Shown piece by piece: positions 36,805 through 46,238 of a stretch of DNA of 64,000 nucleotides. How positions within the stretch are numbered: the stretch's first letter is position 1; every line of letters begins with the position of its first letter. The stretch is from an uncultured Streptomyces sp. (GTDB lineage Bacteria; Actinomycetota; Actinomycetes; Streptomycetales; Streptomycetaceae), in NCBI RefSeq assembly GCF_947488945.1, contig NZ_CANLBS010000005.1, forward strand, positions 372,001-436,000. Direction: 5' to 3'. A model generated the notes under the pieces. It did no database searches and was not told the DNA's origin. It saw nothing but the letters and a program-made list of their open reading frames with translations. Made by a program: the position numbers and the translations under genes.

Positions 36805-39360
36805 CTAGCGAACGGTGATCACGCCGGCGTACTCGGTGTCGGTGGCCGAACGGCCCACATATACGGGGACCTTGCCGATGGGAGTCACCCACGTGCCTTG
36901 GGACTCGTCCCAGTAGGACAGGGCCCGCCGGGTGACAGTGACCGCCACGTCGCGGCGCTCACCGGGCTCAAGGGTCACCTTGGCGAAGCCGGCAAGCATC
37001 CTGGCCGGGGTGTCAACCTTGGTGGGGAGGTGCCCAATGTAGACCTGGATTACTTCCGAACCTGTGCGGCGGCCGGTGTTGCGGACCTGGACGCTGACTT
37101 CGGCCGCCTCATCGCCGCGGCCACGACTGGTGACTCGCAACTTGTCGTGACTGAAGGTCGTGTACGAGAGCCCGTGTCCGAAGGGGAAAAGCGGTTCGGC
37201 ATCGTGCTTCTGGTACCACTTGTAGCCGACGTAGATGCCCTCGTCGTAGGTGAGGGTGCCGTTGGCGGCATCGTTCTTGCCGCCTGTGTACTGAGCGGGA
37301 CCCTGCTCCTCGGTCGCGGGGAAGGTCATGGGCAGGCGGCCGCCGGGCTCGGCGTCGCCGTAGAGAATGTTGGCGATGCTGGTGCCAGTGGCGGCACCCT
37401 GGTACCAGGCTTGCAGCACGGACTTCACCCGGCCGAGCCACGGCATGAGCATGGGGCCGGAGGTGTTGAGGACCACGACGGTGTTGGAGTTGGCCGCAGC
37501 GACGGCTTCGATGAGCTGACTCTGGTCGCCGGGCAGGTTGAGGTCCTCGCGATCGAGACCTTCACCGCTGTAGTTGTTGACGAAAACGACGGCGACATCA
37601 GCCTTCTTGGCGGCGGCCGCAGCGGCGGGGATCAGCGATTCGGGCTGCCAGCCGAGTACCAGCCCGGGTCCGTTGTAGCCGACGTCCTTAGTGCTGTACT
37701 CCACGGTGATGTTGACGGTCTTGCCTTCGACCAGTTCGGTCACGCCGCCGATCGGCCACTCCCTGGGGCCGATGAAGGAGTCCCAAGCGTAGCGGGATTC
37801 CTCGATCACGGTCACGCCGTCGATGACGAGCCGGGCCGCTCCCGACAGCAGCACGGCGAACCGCACGAGCCCGGTGGCGGGCGGGGTGATCCGACCCGTC
37901 CAGCGGGCGGACCAGGCCGAGGGGAGGCCACTGATCGGGGTGCCGGATCGGAAGTCGATGGTCGCTGCGGTGGTCGCGGTCAGCGGGATACCCGAGAACT
38001 CCTCGCCGGCGAAGAACTCCGCGTGGAGACCCGGCTTCCCCTCCGGTGTGGTGAACACGTCGCCGGGCACCGTGGGCAGTGTGTTGTCGCCGAGGGTGCC
38101 CTGGGAGAAGAGAACTCGGGATGCACCGGACTTGGCGGTGATTGCCTCCAGGGTGGTGGTGAAGTCCCCGGGATCGACCCAGGAGGAGCCCTCCACACCC
38201 GTGATGGCGTCCTTCCCGACAGGGCCGATGACTGCCACGGTCTTGCGACGCGACAGCGGCAGCAGACTGCCCTCGTTCTTCAGCAGGACTGTCGCCTGCT
38301 CGCCCGTGGTCCGAGCGAGAGCCTGGTGGGCATCGGTGGTCACCACGTCGGTGGGTGCAGCGGGCAGCGGGGTGTCGTAGGCGCCGGATGCGAAGAGGGA
38401 GTACAAGATGCGGTAGGCGGCGTCCCGGGTTCGTTCCTTCGGGATGCGCCCGTCCCTGAAGGCGTCCTTGGGCATGTCGGGCATGAGGGCGGTGGAGTCG
38501 ACGCCCGCGTTGACGCATGCGACGCGGTCCGCGTGGGGGTAGAAGTCGGTGCCGAGATAGCCCTTGAAACCGAGGTCGGTCTTGAGTGTGTCGATGATGT
38601 GGCTGTTCTGGCAGGCGAACACACCATTGATCCTGGGATAGGAGCCCATGACCGACAGGGCGCCGCCTTCGCGAATCGTGTGCTCGAACGGGGGGTAGTA
38701 CACCTCCCTCAGTGCACGCTCGGAAACGACCACGTTGAGGGACAGGCGTCCCTCCTCCTGGTTGTAGGCGGCGAAGTGCTTGACCTGTGCGATGGTGTCG
38801 TTCTTCTGGAAACCCTTGGTGACCGCGGCACCGATGAGTCCGCTGACAAGGGGGTCCTCGCTGTAGGACTCGGACTGCCGACCGAAGCGGGCGTCGCGCA
38901 GGATGTCGATCGTGGGGCCGAGCAGGATGTTCCAGCCCTTGGCGCGGGCTTCCGTGCTGATCGCGGTGCCGTACTTTTCCGCGAGGTCGGTGTTGAAAGT
39001 GGCGGCCAAGGCGTTGGGGGCCGGAAAAGCGGTCGCGCCAGTGTCCCCGCGCAGACCATCTGAAGCATCCACACGGGTCATCGCCGGGATGCCGAGGTGC
39101 TCCAAGGGCTTGAAATCCGGGATCTCGACAGCGGTGACCAGAGCGATCTGCTCCTCGAAGGTCATGGCGCTGAGCAGTGCTTCGGTGCGGCGTCCTGGTG
39201 ACTGTCGCTTGGCACGCCAGGGCTGGTCGACCGAGGGGACTGCCTGGGGTGCCGCTGATGCGGCGGTGGGCAGGCCGGCGGCGACAACCGCGGCTCCCCC
39301 CGCGACTGCAACGGATACGGCAACGGCTTCGCGCCGTGTCAATCCTGTGGGGCGATTCAC
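36805..39360 (-). CDS. Tat-exported GH3 beta-glucosidase with PA14 and Fn3-like domains
   Basis: 851 residues. The start is GTG with AGGAG seven bases upstream, giving a twin-arginine signal (LTRREAVAVSVAVAGGAAVV to TAASA). The GH3 N-domain carries TRVDASDGLRGDTGATAFPA and ILGPTIDILRDARFGRQSE; the nucleophile aspartate is in YLGTDFYPHADR. The C-domain is split by a PA14 insertion (GLHAEFFAGEEFSGIPLTAT to LVLGWQPE), and the end has an Fn3-like domain. It should release glucose from beta-glucosides or beta-glucan oligomers outside the cell. It is divergent from the GH128-containing protein, with which it may act. Confidence 0.93.
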   Translation of the reverse strand: MNRPTGLTRREAVAVSVAVAGGAAVVAAGLPTAASAAPQAVPSVDQPWRAKRQSPGRRTEALLSAMTFEEQIALVTAVEIPDFKPLEHLGIPAMTRVDASDGLRGDTGATAFPAPNALAATFNTDLAEKYGTAISTEARAKGWNILLGPTIDILRDARFGRQSESYSEDPLVSGLIGAAVTKGFQKNDTIAQVKHFAAYNQEEGRLSLNVVVSERALREVYYPPFEHTIREGGALSVMGSYPRINGVFACQNSHIIDTLKTDLGFKGYLGTDFYPHADRVACVNAGVDSTALMPDMPKDAFRDGRIPKERTRDAAYRILYSLFASGAYDTPLPAAPTDVVTTDAHQALARTTGEQATVLLKNEGSLLPLSRRKTVAVIGPVGKDAITGVEGSSWVDPGDFTTTLEAITAKSGASRVLFSQGTLGDNTLPTVPGDVFTTPEGKPGLHAEFFAGEEFSGIPLTATTAATIDFRSGTPISGLPSAWSARWTGRITPPATGLVRFAVLLSGAARLVIDGVTVIEESRYAWDSFIGPREWPIGGVTELVEGKTVNITVEYSTKDVGYNGPGLVLGWQPESLIPAAAAAAKKADVAVVFVNNYSGEGLDREDLNLPGDQSQLIEAVAAANSNTVVVLNTSGPMLMPWLGRVKSVLQAWYQGAATGTSIANILYGDAEPGGRLPMTFPATEEQGPAQYTGGKNDAANGTLTYDEGIYVGYKWYQKHDAEPLFPFGHGLSYTTFSHDKLRVTSRGRGDEAAEVSVQVRNTGRRTGSEVIQVYIGHLPTKVDTPARMLAGFAKVTLEPGERRDVAVTVTRRALSYWDESQGTWVTPIGKVPVYVGRSATDTEYAGVITVR

Positions 39361-40029
39361 GCCACTTCTCCTCTTGCGGATGAGCTGCACGACGGGTGAG
39401 TCAACGGGGCGGCGAAACGTCAGAGGTGTGTGGAGGCGCAGGCCGGCAATTGCAAACGATTGGGAGCTACTGCGCTGCTCAGGGAGCACGGACCGGGTGA
39501 TCGGCGACACGCGCTCTCAGCCATCAACGACGTGGGGGTGTCAAGGCACGCCATGCCTCTGGGGCGTTCTTGTATAACGTTCTTCGTTCGGAGGTGCGCA
39601 CCACAGTGCACGCAAGAGAAGTCACCGTCAAGACATCGGCCTGAAACAAGCAGCGTATGGCGACATGGCCCGGAAGTAGCGACCCACCCTTCATCGACAG
39701 CTGTAGACCGTTATGCAGTCCAAACGCTTCCCCCCTCACCAGGCCGCTCACGCTGCACCTCCGGTTCCGCGAGACACGGCCAGCACCCTCCGGCCATAGC
39801 CGTCGGCAAAACGACTCTCTGCACGGGTGTTGACAGGCTGCAGACGCCACTCCCACGATGGCCGCATCGCAGCCCGCCACCGCTCACACCGAGCCGCGTT
39901 CGCCTACTGGAAATCTCACACACCAAGTGGGCAGCACCGTTTTCGCACCCCCACTGACGCAGCAACCGAAGCCGACCATGAAGTGAATCGTTTCATTTGC
40001 TCGGCGGACCCCTCCGGAGAGGCTCTCGC
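39361..40029. promoter_or_regulatory. Divergent control region between the two glycosidase genes
   Basis: A 670-base region without a convincing gene. Two sites share the core AATCGTTT: at 39450-39463 the plus strand reads TTGCAAACGATTGG, and at 39981-39998 AAGTGAATCGTTTCATTT, a near-palindrome (TGAA-T-CG-T-TTCA) with a central CG like LacI-family operators. One site is about 90 bases before the GH3 start and the other 32 bases before the GH128 start. No LacI gene is nearby. Confidence 0.5.
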
Positions 40030-43000
40030 ATGACCATGTCCCTCGCTCGTTCGCGCCCCTGGAGGCGGGTTGCGCACCGCCAAGCCGGCACCGGCACGTT
40101 GCGCGGCCTGCTCACCGTCTGCGCGCTGGTCGGCTCCCTGCTCTCCGTGCTGCCTGTTGCGCCCGCTCAGGCCGCCGAGCCCGACTTCGGGCAGAACGTG
40201 GTCGTGTTCGATCCCTCGATGTCCGACGCGGCGATCCAGGCGAAGCTGGACGCTGCCTACGCGGTCCAGAAGGACAACGAGTTCGGCACGCAGCGCTACG
40301 CCTTTCTGTTCAAACCAGGCCAGTACTCCGTGGACGCGAATCTCGGCTACTACACGTCGGTCGCCGGTCTCGGGGCCTCACCCGATGACGTCACGATCGA
40401 CGGAGCGGTACGTGTGGAGGGCCGCAGCGACGCGCTGACCAACTTCTGGCGCTCGGCCGAGAACCTGTCCATCACGCCGACCGGAGGGACGAACCGCTGG
40501 GCCGTCTCCCAGGCCGCACCTCTGCGCCGGGTGCACGTCCGGGGCGCACTGGACCTGCACACGGCCGACTACGCCTACGCCAGTGGCGGTTACATCGCGG
40601 ACAGCAAGGTGGACGGAGCCGTCGACGCCACGACACAGCAGCAGTACTACACGCGGGACAGCGAGATCGGGTCCTGGACCGGATCGGTGTGGAACGAGGT
40701 GTTCTCGGGGGTCTCCGGTGCACCCCCGCAGTCGTTCCCGAATCCGCAGATGACCACGCTGGCCGCCACGCCCGTCAGCAGAGAAAAGCCGTACCTGACG
40801 GTCGACGGGTCGGGGAAGTACTCCGTCTTCGTCCCGTCGGCACGATCGTCCTCATCGGGGACGACATGGTCCTCGGGCACGACGCCCGGCACCTCCATCG
40901 CCCTGAGCAACTTCTACATCGCCAAGCCCGCAGACAGCGCCGCGACCATCAACGCGCAACTAGCCGCCGGTAGACACCTGTTGCTGACGCCTGGCACCTA
41001 CCAGCTGGCGCAGCCGCTGAACGTGTCGCGGGCCGGCACCGTCGTCCTGGGGCTGGGCTTCCCCACACTGGTACCGACGACAGGGAACTCCACCCTCCAG
41101 GTCAGTGACGTCGACGGCGTCCGGGTGGCCGGCCTCCTGATCGACGCGGGTGCCACCAACTCCGCGAACCTGGTCCGCATCGGCGCCAGCTCCAAAACCT
41201 CCGTCCGGCACACATCGAACCCAACCTCGGTGCAGGACGTGTTCTTCCGCATCGGCGGCGCAAGAGCCGGCCGGGCCGCCAACAGCCTCCTGGTCAACAG
41301 CAACGACGTGATCATCGACCACATCTGGGCCTGGCGCGCCGACCACGGGGCGGGAGCCGGCTGGACGTCCAACCCCGCGGCAACCGGCGTCACCGTCAAC
41401 GGCGACCGTGTCACCGCACTCGGCCTCTTCGCCGAGCACTACCAGAAGCACCAGGTGATCTGGAACGGCCAGAACGGCCGGACCGTCTTCTACCAGAGCG
41501 AGCTTCCCTACGATCCGCCGTCCCAGGCCGCCTGGATGAGTTCGGCGACGGGCAAGGGATACGCCTCCTACAAGGTCGGCCCCTCCGTCACCAGCCACGA
41601 AGCATGGGGCCTGGGCGTCTACTCGTACTTCAACCAGGGACAGCCCCTCCACGCCGATCGAGCCGTGGAGGTCCCCGACCGGAGCAGTGTGGCGCTGCAC
41701 GACATCGTCAGCGTCTTCCTCGCCGGCAGCGGGGGCATCGACCACGTGGTCAACAACACCGGAGCCGCCGTCGCCGCCGCGGGAGAGACGGCATACGTCG
41801 TCGACTACGCCGCGGGGACCCCGACGAGAAGCTCCGGTAAGAAGGGTGTCGCCGCCATCACCTCCTCCGGCGACGCCGCGAAGCTGAGCGCCCTCGGCAG
41901 CGGCTGGTACTACAACTGGTCGACGAACGGGGCGAAGGCAGGAAACGCCGAATACGTGCCGATGGCCTGGAACGCACTGCCGAGCGAGACCGTGAACACT
42001 CTGGCCGACGGCGCCAAGAATGGGAACTACTCGGCCCTGCTGGGCTTCAACGAGCCCGACCTCCCGGACCAGGCGAACATGACGGTCGAACAGGCTCTCA
42101 ATGCCTGGCCGGCACTGCAGTCCACGGGCCTGAGACTGGGCAGCCCGGCCCCCGCCAATTACTGGAGCGGCTGGCTGGACGACTTCATGGCGGGCGCCCG
42201 GGCCCGCGGCTACCGAGTCGACTTCATCGCTCTCCACATGTATCCCGACTGGACGAACCCCGGAGCCCTGGAAGAAGTGCGCGGCGTCCTGGCCGACGCC
42301 TGGAACAAGTGGCACAAGCCGATCTGGCTGACCGAGATCGGGACCGTCGACACGTCCACCTGGAAGCCGATGTACGGCACACCCACTCATGCCAAGGCGG
42401 ACGGCCTCATCCAGAAGCTGATCCCGCTCCTGGAGAACCTGCCCTACCTCGAGCGTTACGCCTGGTTCGCGGACGACTGCGCCACGAACGCCAGTTGCCA
42501 GTACTCCACTCTCTACGGAGCTGATGGCAAACTCACCAGCCACGGTTCTGCTTACGCCGCCGCAGGCCCGCCTGGCCCCAGTGGGCGGTTCCGGATGGTC
42601 AACAAGGCGCAGCCCACTCTTACCGTCCATGCCACGGGAGAGTCCTACGAGGGCGGCAGCGCCCTCAACGCCGCCGTCACCCCGACGTCCTGGGGGTGGG
42701 ACCAGCAACGCTGGAACGTGACCCCTGCCGACGGCGCCTACTACACCGTGACCAACGTCGGCAGTCCGGGGCTGCGGCTGACGACATCGACCGACCCCTA
42801 CCCGTCAGGAGGCGGCAACTACCGGATCAAGGTGGCGGCAGCCACCGGCTCGGACGACCAACTGTGGCGGCTGGAGAAGACGGAAGACGGTTACTACCGG
42901 TTGATCAGCAAAGCGCGAGGGACGGCCCTGCAGTCGACCTTCGACGTCTACAACGGCTCAGCGGAGGCGCGTCAGCTGGCAGGCACCTCAGCGTCCTTCG

Positions 43001-43038
43001 TCAACGACCAGCAGTCCTGGGCATTCGTCCCAGGGTAG
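40030..43038 (+). CDS. Secreted beta-helix/GH128/ricin-lectin glycosidase
   Basis: 1002 residues. A signal peptide ends at APAQAAEP. Residues 50-600 form a right-handed beta-helix of the GH55/pectate-lyase-like type (FDPSMSDAAIQAKLDAAYAV, FLFKPGQYSVDANLGYY). Residues 620-840 are an Asl1-like GH128 barrel, with acid/base Glu near 675 in LLGFNEPDLPDQA and nucleophile Glu near 769 in IWLTEIGTVD; this family cleaves beta-1,3-glucan. The last 140 residues are a ricin-type lectin (FRMVNKAQPTLTVHATGE, then DDQLWRLEKTEDGYYRLISK). GGAGAGG precedes the ATG. The module set suggests attack on fungal or storage beta-glucans, with GH3 finishing the oligomers. Confidence 0.88.
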   Translation: MTMSLARSRPWRRVAHRQAGTGTLRGLLTVCALVGSLLSVLPVAPAQAAEPDFGQNVVVFDPSMSDAAIQAKLDAAYAVQKDNEFGTQRYAFLFKPGQYSVDANLGYYTSVAGLGASPDDVTIDGAVRVEGRSDALTNFWRSAENLSITPTGGTNRWAVSQAAPLRRVHVRGALDLHTADYAYASGGYIADSKVDGAVDATTQQQYYTRDSEIGSWTGSVWNEVFSGVSGAPPQSFPNPQMTTLAATPVSREKPYLTVDGSGKYSVFVPSARSSSSGTTWSSGTTPGTSIALSNFYIAKPADSAATINAQLAAGRHLLLTPGTYQLAQPLNVSRAGTVVLGLGFPTLVPTTGNSTLQVSDVDGVRVAGLLIDAGATNSANLVRIGASSKTSVRHTSNPTSVQDVFFRIGGARAGRAANSLLVNSNDVIIDHIWAWRADHGAGAGWTSNPAATGVTVNGDRVTALGLFAEHYQKHQVIWNGQNGRTVFYQSELPYDPPSQAAWMSSATGKGYASYKVGPSVTSHEAWGLGVYSYFNQGQPLHADRAVEVPDRSSVALHDIVSVFLAGSGGIDHVVNNTGAAVAAAGETAYVVDYAAGTPTRSSGKKGVAAITSSGDAAKLSALGSGWYYNWSTNGAKAGNAEYVPMAWNALPSETVNTLADGAKNGNYSALLGFNEPDLPDQANMTVEQALNAWPALQSTGLRLGSPAPANYWSGWLDDFMAGARARGYRVDFIALHMYPDWTNPGALEEVRGVLADAWNKWHKPIWLTEIGTVDTSTWKPMYGTPTHAKADGLIQKLIPLLENLPYLERYAWFADDCATNASCQYSTLYGADGKLTSHGSAYAAAGPPGPSGRFRMVNKAQPTLTVHATGESYEGGSALNAAVTPTSWGWDQQRWNVTPADGAYYTVTNVGSPGLRLTTSTDPYPSGGGNYRIKVAAATGSDDQLWRLEKTEDGYYRLISKARGTALQSTFDVYNGSAEARQLAGTSASFVNDQQSWAFVPG

Positions 43039-43267
43039 TGAGCGCGTGCACCATTGACACCGTTCGTCGTCACGCTCGGCTGCTGACGCCAGAGGTCGAT
43101 GAGCCAGGAACTGCGCGTGACACAGGTTGTCTATCCCCGGCTGCACTGCCTGCCCTTCACGCTTGACAACGCCTCAGAGCAATGGCTGTGTACCGCGTTC
43201 GCTTTGCAGGCCGGTCGGGCACAGTGGCATCCCCGGGGGCGAGGTGGGCCCGATCGGGTAAGACGGT

Positions 43268-43918
43268 TCAGCAGGCGATTCTCGTGCTGTCGAAGTGGAG
43301 TGGGGCGCCGGTGTGGCACACCAATTCCTCGACGGTCACTCCTGGAGCGGTCTCGATGAGGGTGAGGCCGTCGTCGGTGATGTCGATCACGCCGAGGTCG
43401 GTGATGATCCGGTGGACGCACTTCTCGCCGGTGAGGGGGAGGGTGCATGCGTCGAGGATCTTGGGGGTGCCGTCCTTGGCGGTGTGCTCCATAAGGACGA
43501 TGACGCGGCGGGTGCCGTGGACGAGATCCATGGCGCCGCCCATGCCCTTGACCATCTTGCCGGGGATCATCCAGTTGGCGAGGTCACCGTGTTCGGACAC
43601 CTGCATGGCACCGAGGACGGCGGTGTCGATGTGGCCGCCGCGGATCATGCCGAAGGAGAGTGCGGAGTCGAAGAAGGAGGCGCCTGGTAGGACGGTGACG
43701 GTCTCTTTGCCCGCGTTGATCAGGTCGGGGTCGACCTCGTCCTCGTAGGGGTAGGGACCGGTGCCGAGGATGCCGTTCTCGGAGTGGAGGACGACGTTGA
43801 TGCCGGGCGGGAGGTGTCCGGGGATCAGGGTGGGCAGGCCGATGCCCAGGTTGACGTAGGAGCCGTCGGTGAGTTCGGCGGCGGCCCGGGCGGCCATCTG
43901 GTCGCGGGTCCAAGGCAT
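43268..43918 (-). CDS. 3-oxoacid CoA-transferase subunit B
   Basis: 216 residues. It carries the family motif LHSENGILG, with Glu47 as the probable covalent CoA carrier, and [17 protein letters not shown] near the N-terminus. With subunit A it would move CoA from succinyl-CoA to a 3-oxoacid such as acetoacetate or 3-oxoadipate (ScoAB/PcaIJ type). The ATG overlaps the subunit A stop (TGATG), so the subunits are co-translated. It is the last gene of the leftward catabolic operon. Confidence 0.94.
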   Translation of the reverse strand: MPWTRDQMAARAAAELTDGSYVNLGIGLPTLIPGHLPPGINVVLHSENGILGTGPYPYEDEVDPDLINAGKETVTVLPGASFFDSALSFGMIRGGHIDTAVLGAMQVSEHGDLANWMIPGKMVKGMGGAMDLVHGTRRVIVLMEHTAKDGTPKILDACTLPLTGEKCVHRIITDLGVIDITDDGLTLIETAPGVTVEELVCHTGAPLHFDSTRIAC

Positions 43919-44670
43919 CAGGGATGTACCGTCCTCTTCTCGATGTGCTTCGCGGCGGCTTGTTCAGGAGTGAGCCGGATGATTCTTTGCACGAAGATCC
44001 CGGGGAGGTGGATTGTGTCCGGGTCCAGTTCGCCGGGTTCGACGAGTTCTTCGATCTCGGCGATCGTGATCCGGCCGGCCGTCGCGGCGAGTGGGTTGAA
44101 GTTGGCGGCGGCACGGCGGAAGAGCAGGTTGCCGTGGCGGTCACCGCGCCAGGCCCGGACCAGAGCGAAGTCCGTGGTGATGGCCTCCAGAACGTGCGGC
44201 TGTCCGGCGAACTCGCGTAGCTCCTTGGGGGGAGATGCTACGGCGATCGAGCCGTCGGGCGCGTACCGCCAGGGCAGTCCACCACCGGCCACCTGAGTCC
44301 CGACACCCGCCGGAGTATAGAAGGCGGGGATACCTGCGCCGCCGGCCCGCAAGCGTTCGGCGAGCGTGCCTTGCGGCGTGAGCTCCACCTCCAGCTCCCC
44401 GGCCAGGTACTGACGGGCGAACTCCTTGTTCTCCCCGACGTAGGAGCCAGTGACGCGGGCGATGCGGCCGGAGGAGAGCAGCACTCCCAGGCCACGGCCG
44501 TCGATGCCGCAGTTGTTGGAGACGACCTTGAGGCGCCTCGCGCCCTGTGCGTGCAAGGCGTCGATGAGGACCTCGGGGATGCCGGAGAGCCCGAAGCCAC
44601 CGACGGCGAGGGAAGCGCCGTCGGCTATGTCGGCAACCGCGTCGTGGGGGCTGTCGATGACCTTGTCCAT
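43918..44670 (-). CDS. 3-oxoacid CoA-transferase subunit A
   Basis: 250 residues. The glycine-rich CoA loop is [17 protein letters not shown], followed by [17 protein letters not shown] and [20 protein letters not shown], all typical of the A subunit. The ATG was chosen because the family begins MDKVIDS-like and GAAGG is upstream. It lies 41 bases after the amidohydrolase. In an aromatic catabolic operon the likely substrate is a beta-ketoacid; 3-oxoadipate is plausible but no other beta-ketoadipate gene is in view. Confidence 0.94.
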   Translation of the reverse strand: MDKVIDSPHDAVADIADGASLAVGGFGLSGIPEVLIDALHAQGARRLKVVSNNCGIDGRGLGVLLSSGRIARVTGSYVGENKEFARQYLAGELEVELTPQGTLAERLRAGGAGIPAFYTPAGVGTQVAGGGLPWRYAPDGSIAVASPPKELREFAGQPHVLEAITTDFALVRAWRGDRHGNLLFRRAAANFNPLAATAGRITIAEIEELVEPGELDPDTIHLPGIFVQRIIRLTPEQAAAKHIEKRTVHP

Positions 44671-44711
44671 GGAGAGGAAACCTTCCTGATGCGGGCTGGG
44701 AGTGACGCCGC

Positions 44712-45812
44712 TCACGAGCGATCCGGAGGGAGCGGCACCGCACGCACGGCAGTCGGCGTTCCCAGGAGTCCTGCGGCGTTGGTCCCGCGAATGGCGTGGA
44801 AGTCCGCTTCGTCCAGTTCGGCCTTCCAAAGGGCGGCCACGGGGTCATCGGTGCCCATGTCGAAGGGGAAGTCCGAGCCGAGAAGGACGCGGTCGGCGCC
44901 TGCGGCACGGACGAGGTGTCGCAGGGAGTCCGCATCGTGAACGAGGGAGTCGAAGTACAGGCGTCGCAGGTAACTGCTGGGCTCGTGCGCGCATCCGGCA
45001 CGCGCGTCGGGCCGGGACCTCCAGGCGTGGTCGGCCCGGCCCATATGCGTGGGGAGGTAACCGCCCCCGTGGGCCGCAACCAATTTCAGGCCCGGGTGCC
45101 GGTCGAGTACGCCGGAGAAGATGAGGTGAGAGATAGCGACGGCGTTCTCGGTGGGCTGGCCGACGCTGTTGGACAGGTACCACTCATCGAGCCGCTCGTC
45201 CAAGGTGCAGCCGAACGGGTGCAGGAAGAGCACGGCTCCCGTCTCCTCCGCACGTGACCAGAAGGGCTCCAGTCGCGGGTCGGACAGCTCCACGGTTCGC
45301 ATGCCGTCTGCACGCGGAGCATGAGAGGAGATCTCGACGCCCGCCAGGCCGAGACCGAGAGCGTGGTCGAGGAGGCCCGGTGCCAGACCGGGATGCTGAA
45401 GGGGGACCAGCCCCAGTCCGCGCAGTCGTTCGGGGGCCTGCGCGCAGTGGTCGGCGGTGCCCACGTTGGCCAGACGACATACGTGGACGGCCAAGTCCTC
45501 GTGAGCCCAGTAGTGGTAGTGGGACGGAGACGGGCTGACCAGTTGGATGTCCACACCGGCCTTGTCCATGGCAGCCAGTCGTGCCCCGGCGTCGGTCAGC
45601 AGCGGTATCCGCTCAGCCACCATCGGGCCGCTGACAGCAAGGGCGGTCGGCCCGTTGCGGCGTGCGTCGAGATTTCGGGCTTTTGCCAGACCGGGGTGGC
45701 CCGCCACTGCTTCTTCGACTGCGGGGAGCAGCACGTGGGCGTGCACGTCGATCGTCGGCTCCGCCTCCACGGTTCTGGATATGGGCGGCGAGCTGCTGGA
45801 CGGCTTGGACAT
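44712..45812 (-). CDS. Amidohydrolase (ACMSD/resorcylate-decarboxylase-like)
   Basis: 366 residues of amidohydrolase_2 fold. Metal ligands are visible in order: TIDVHAHVL (HxH), VLFLHPFGCT, VAAHGGGYLP and LLGSDFPFDMG. This subfamily holds non-oxidative decarboxylases (ACMSD, gamma-resorcylate decarboxylase) and lactone hydrolases such as those for 2-pyrone-4,6-dicarboxylate. The ATG has AGGAG four bases upstream. Its place in the operon suggests it acts on a ring-cleavage product or a hydroxybenzoate. Which of these is not decidable from sequence alone. Confidence 0.88.
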   Translation of the reverse strand: MSKPSSSSPPISRTVEAEPTIDVHAHVLLPAVEEAVAGHPGLAKARNLDARRNGPTALAVSGPMVAERIPLLTDAGARLAAMDKAGVDIQLVSPSPSHYHYWAHEDLAVHVCRLANVGTADHCAQAPERLRGLGLVPLQHPGLAPGLLDHALGLGLAGVEISSHAPRADGMRTVELSDPRLEPFWSRAEETGAVLFLHPFGCTLDERLDEWYLSNSVGQPTENAVAISHLIFSGVLDRHPGLKLVAAHGGGYLPTHMGRADHAWRSRPDARAGCAHEPSSYLRRLYFDSLVHDADSLRHLVRAAGADRVLLGSDFPFDMGTDDPVAALWKAELDEADFHAIRGTNAAGLLGTPTAVRAVPLPPDRS

Positions 45813-45892
45813 GATGCTCCTGGCTGCGGAGTGGGAGCCGGGTGCGCTTCTGAGTCAGGGCAGGACACAGCGCACCCGGCGGCTTGTGGGGA

Positions 45893-46165
45893 CTACTTGA
45901 CGGCGACCGGGTTGACGGGTGAGCCGACCGCGCCGGTGATGGGCAGGGGCGCGGCGGTGAGGCAGACGTCGTACGCACCGTCGTCGGTGCAGTCTTTGGC
46001 GGGCGCTTCCAGGTCCCGCATGTCGCCGATCAGTAGCCCGATGTGGGGAATGACGACCTGGTGAAGGGGCTGGACGGCGTGCTGGAACTCGCTCGGGCGG
46101 ACCTCGAAGCCCTGCGCGTCGGTGCCGATCGCGGCGGTCTCCGTGCCGCGGAGCCGGTCCGCCGC
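45893..46165 (-). pseudogene. 5'-truncated cyclase-family protein
   Basis: About 90 codons match only the C-terminal third of the cyclase/kynurenine-formamidase family: AIGTDAQGFEVRPSEFQHAV, then VVIPHIGLLIGDMRDLEAPA and PITGAVGSPVNPVAVK. The N-terminal metal-binding HxxTHxDAP-type region is missing and upstream codons are out of family. It lies between the enolase paralogue and the amidohydrolase on the same strand, so a functional gene was probably lost by deletion within the operon. Confidence 0.8.
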
Positions 46166-46238
46166 GGTGGAAGACAGACCGGGCGCGGAGCCGCCGACTT
46201 GTCGGGCACATCCGAGACGGACCAAAGGGTGGGGGGTG

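Noticed and set aside
36898..39063. Long plus-strand frame opposite the GH3 gene
   Set aside because: Gly/Val-rich antisense shadow of a recognised glycosidase.
40960..42708. Long minus-strand frame opposite the GH128 gene
   Set aside because: Antisense shadow; the plus-strand protein has signal peptide and domains.
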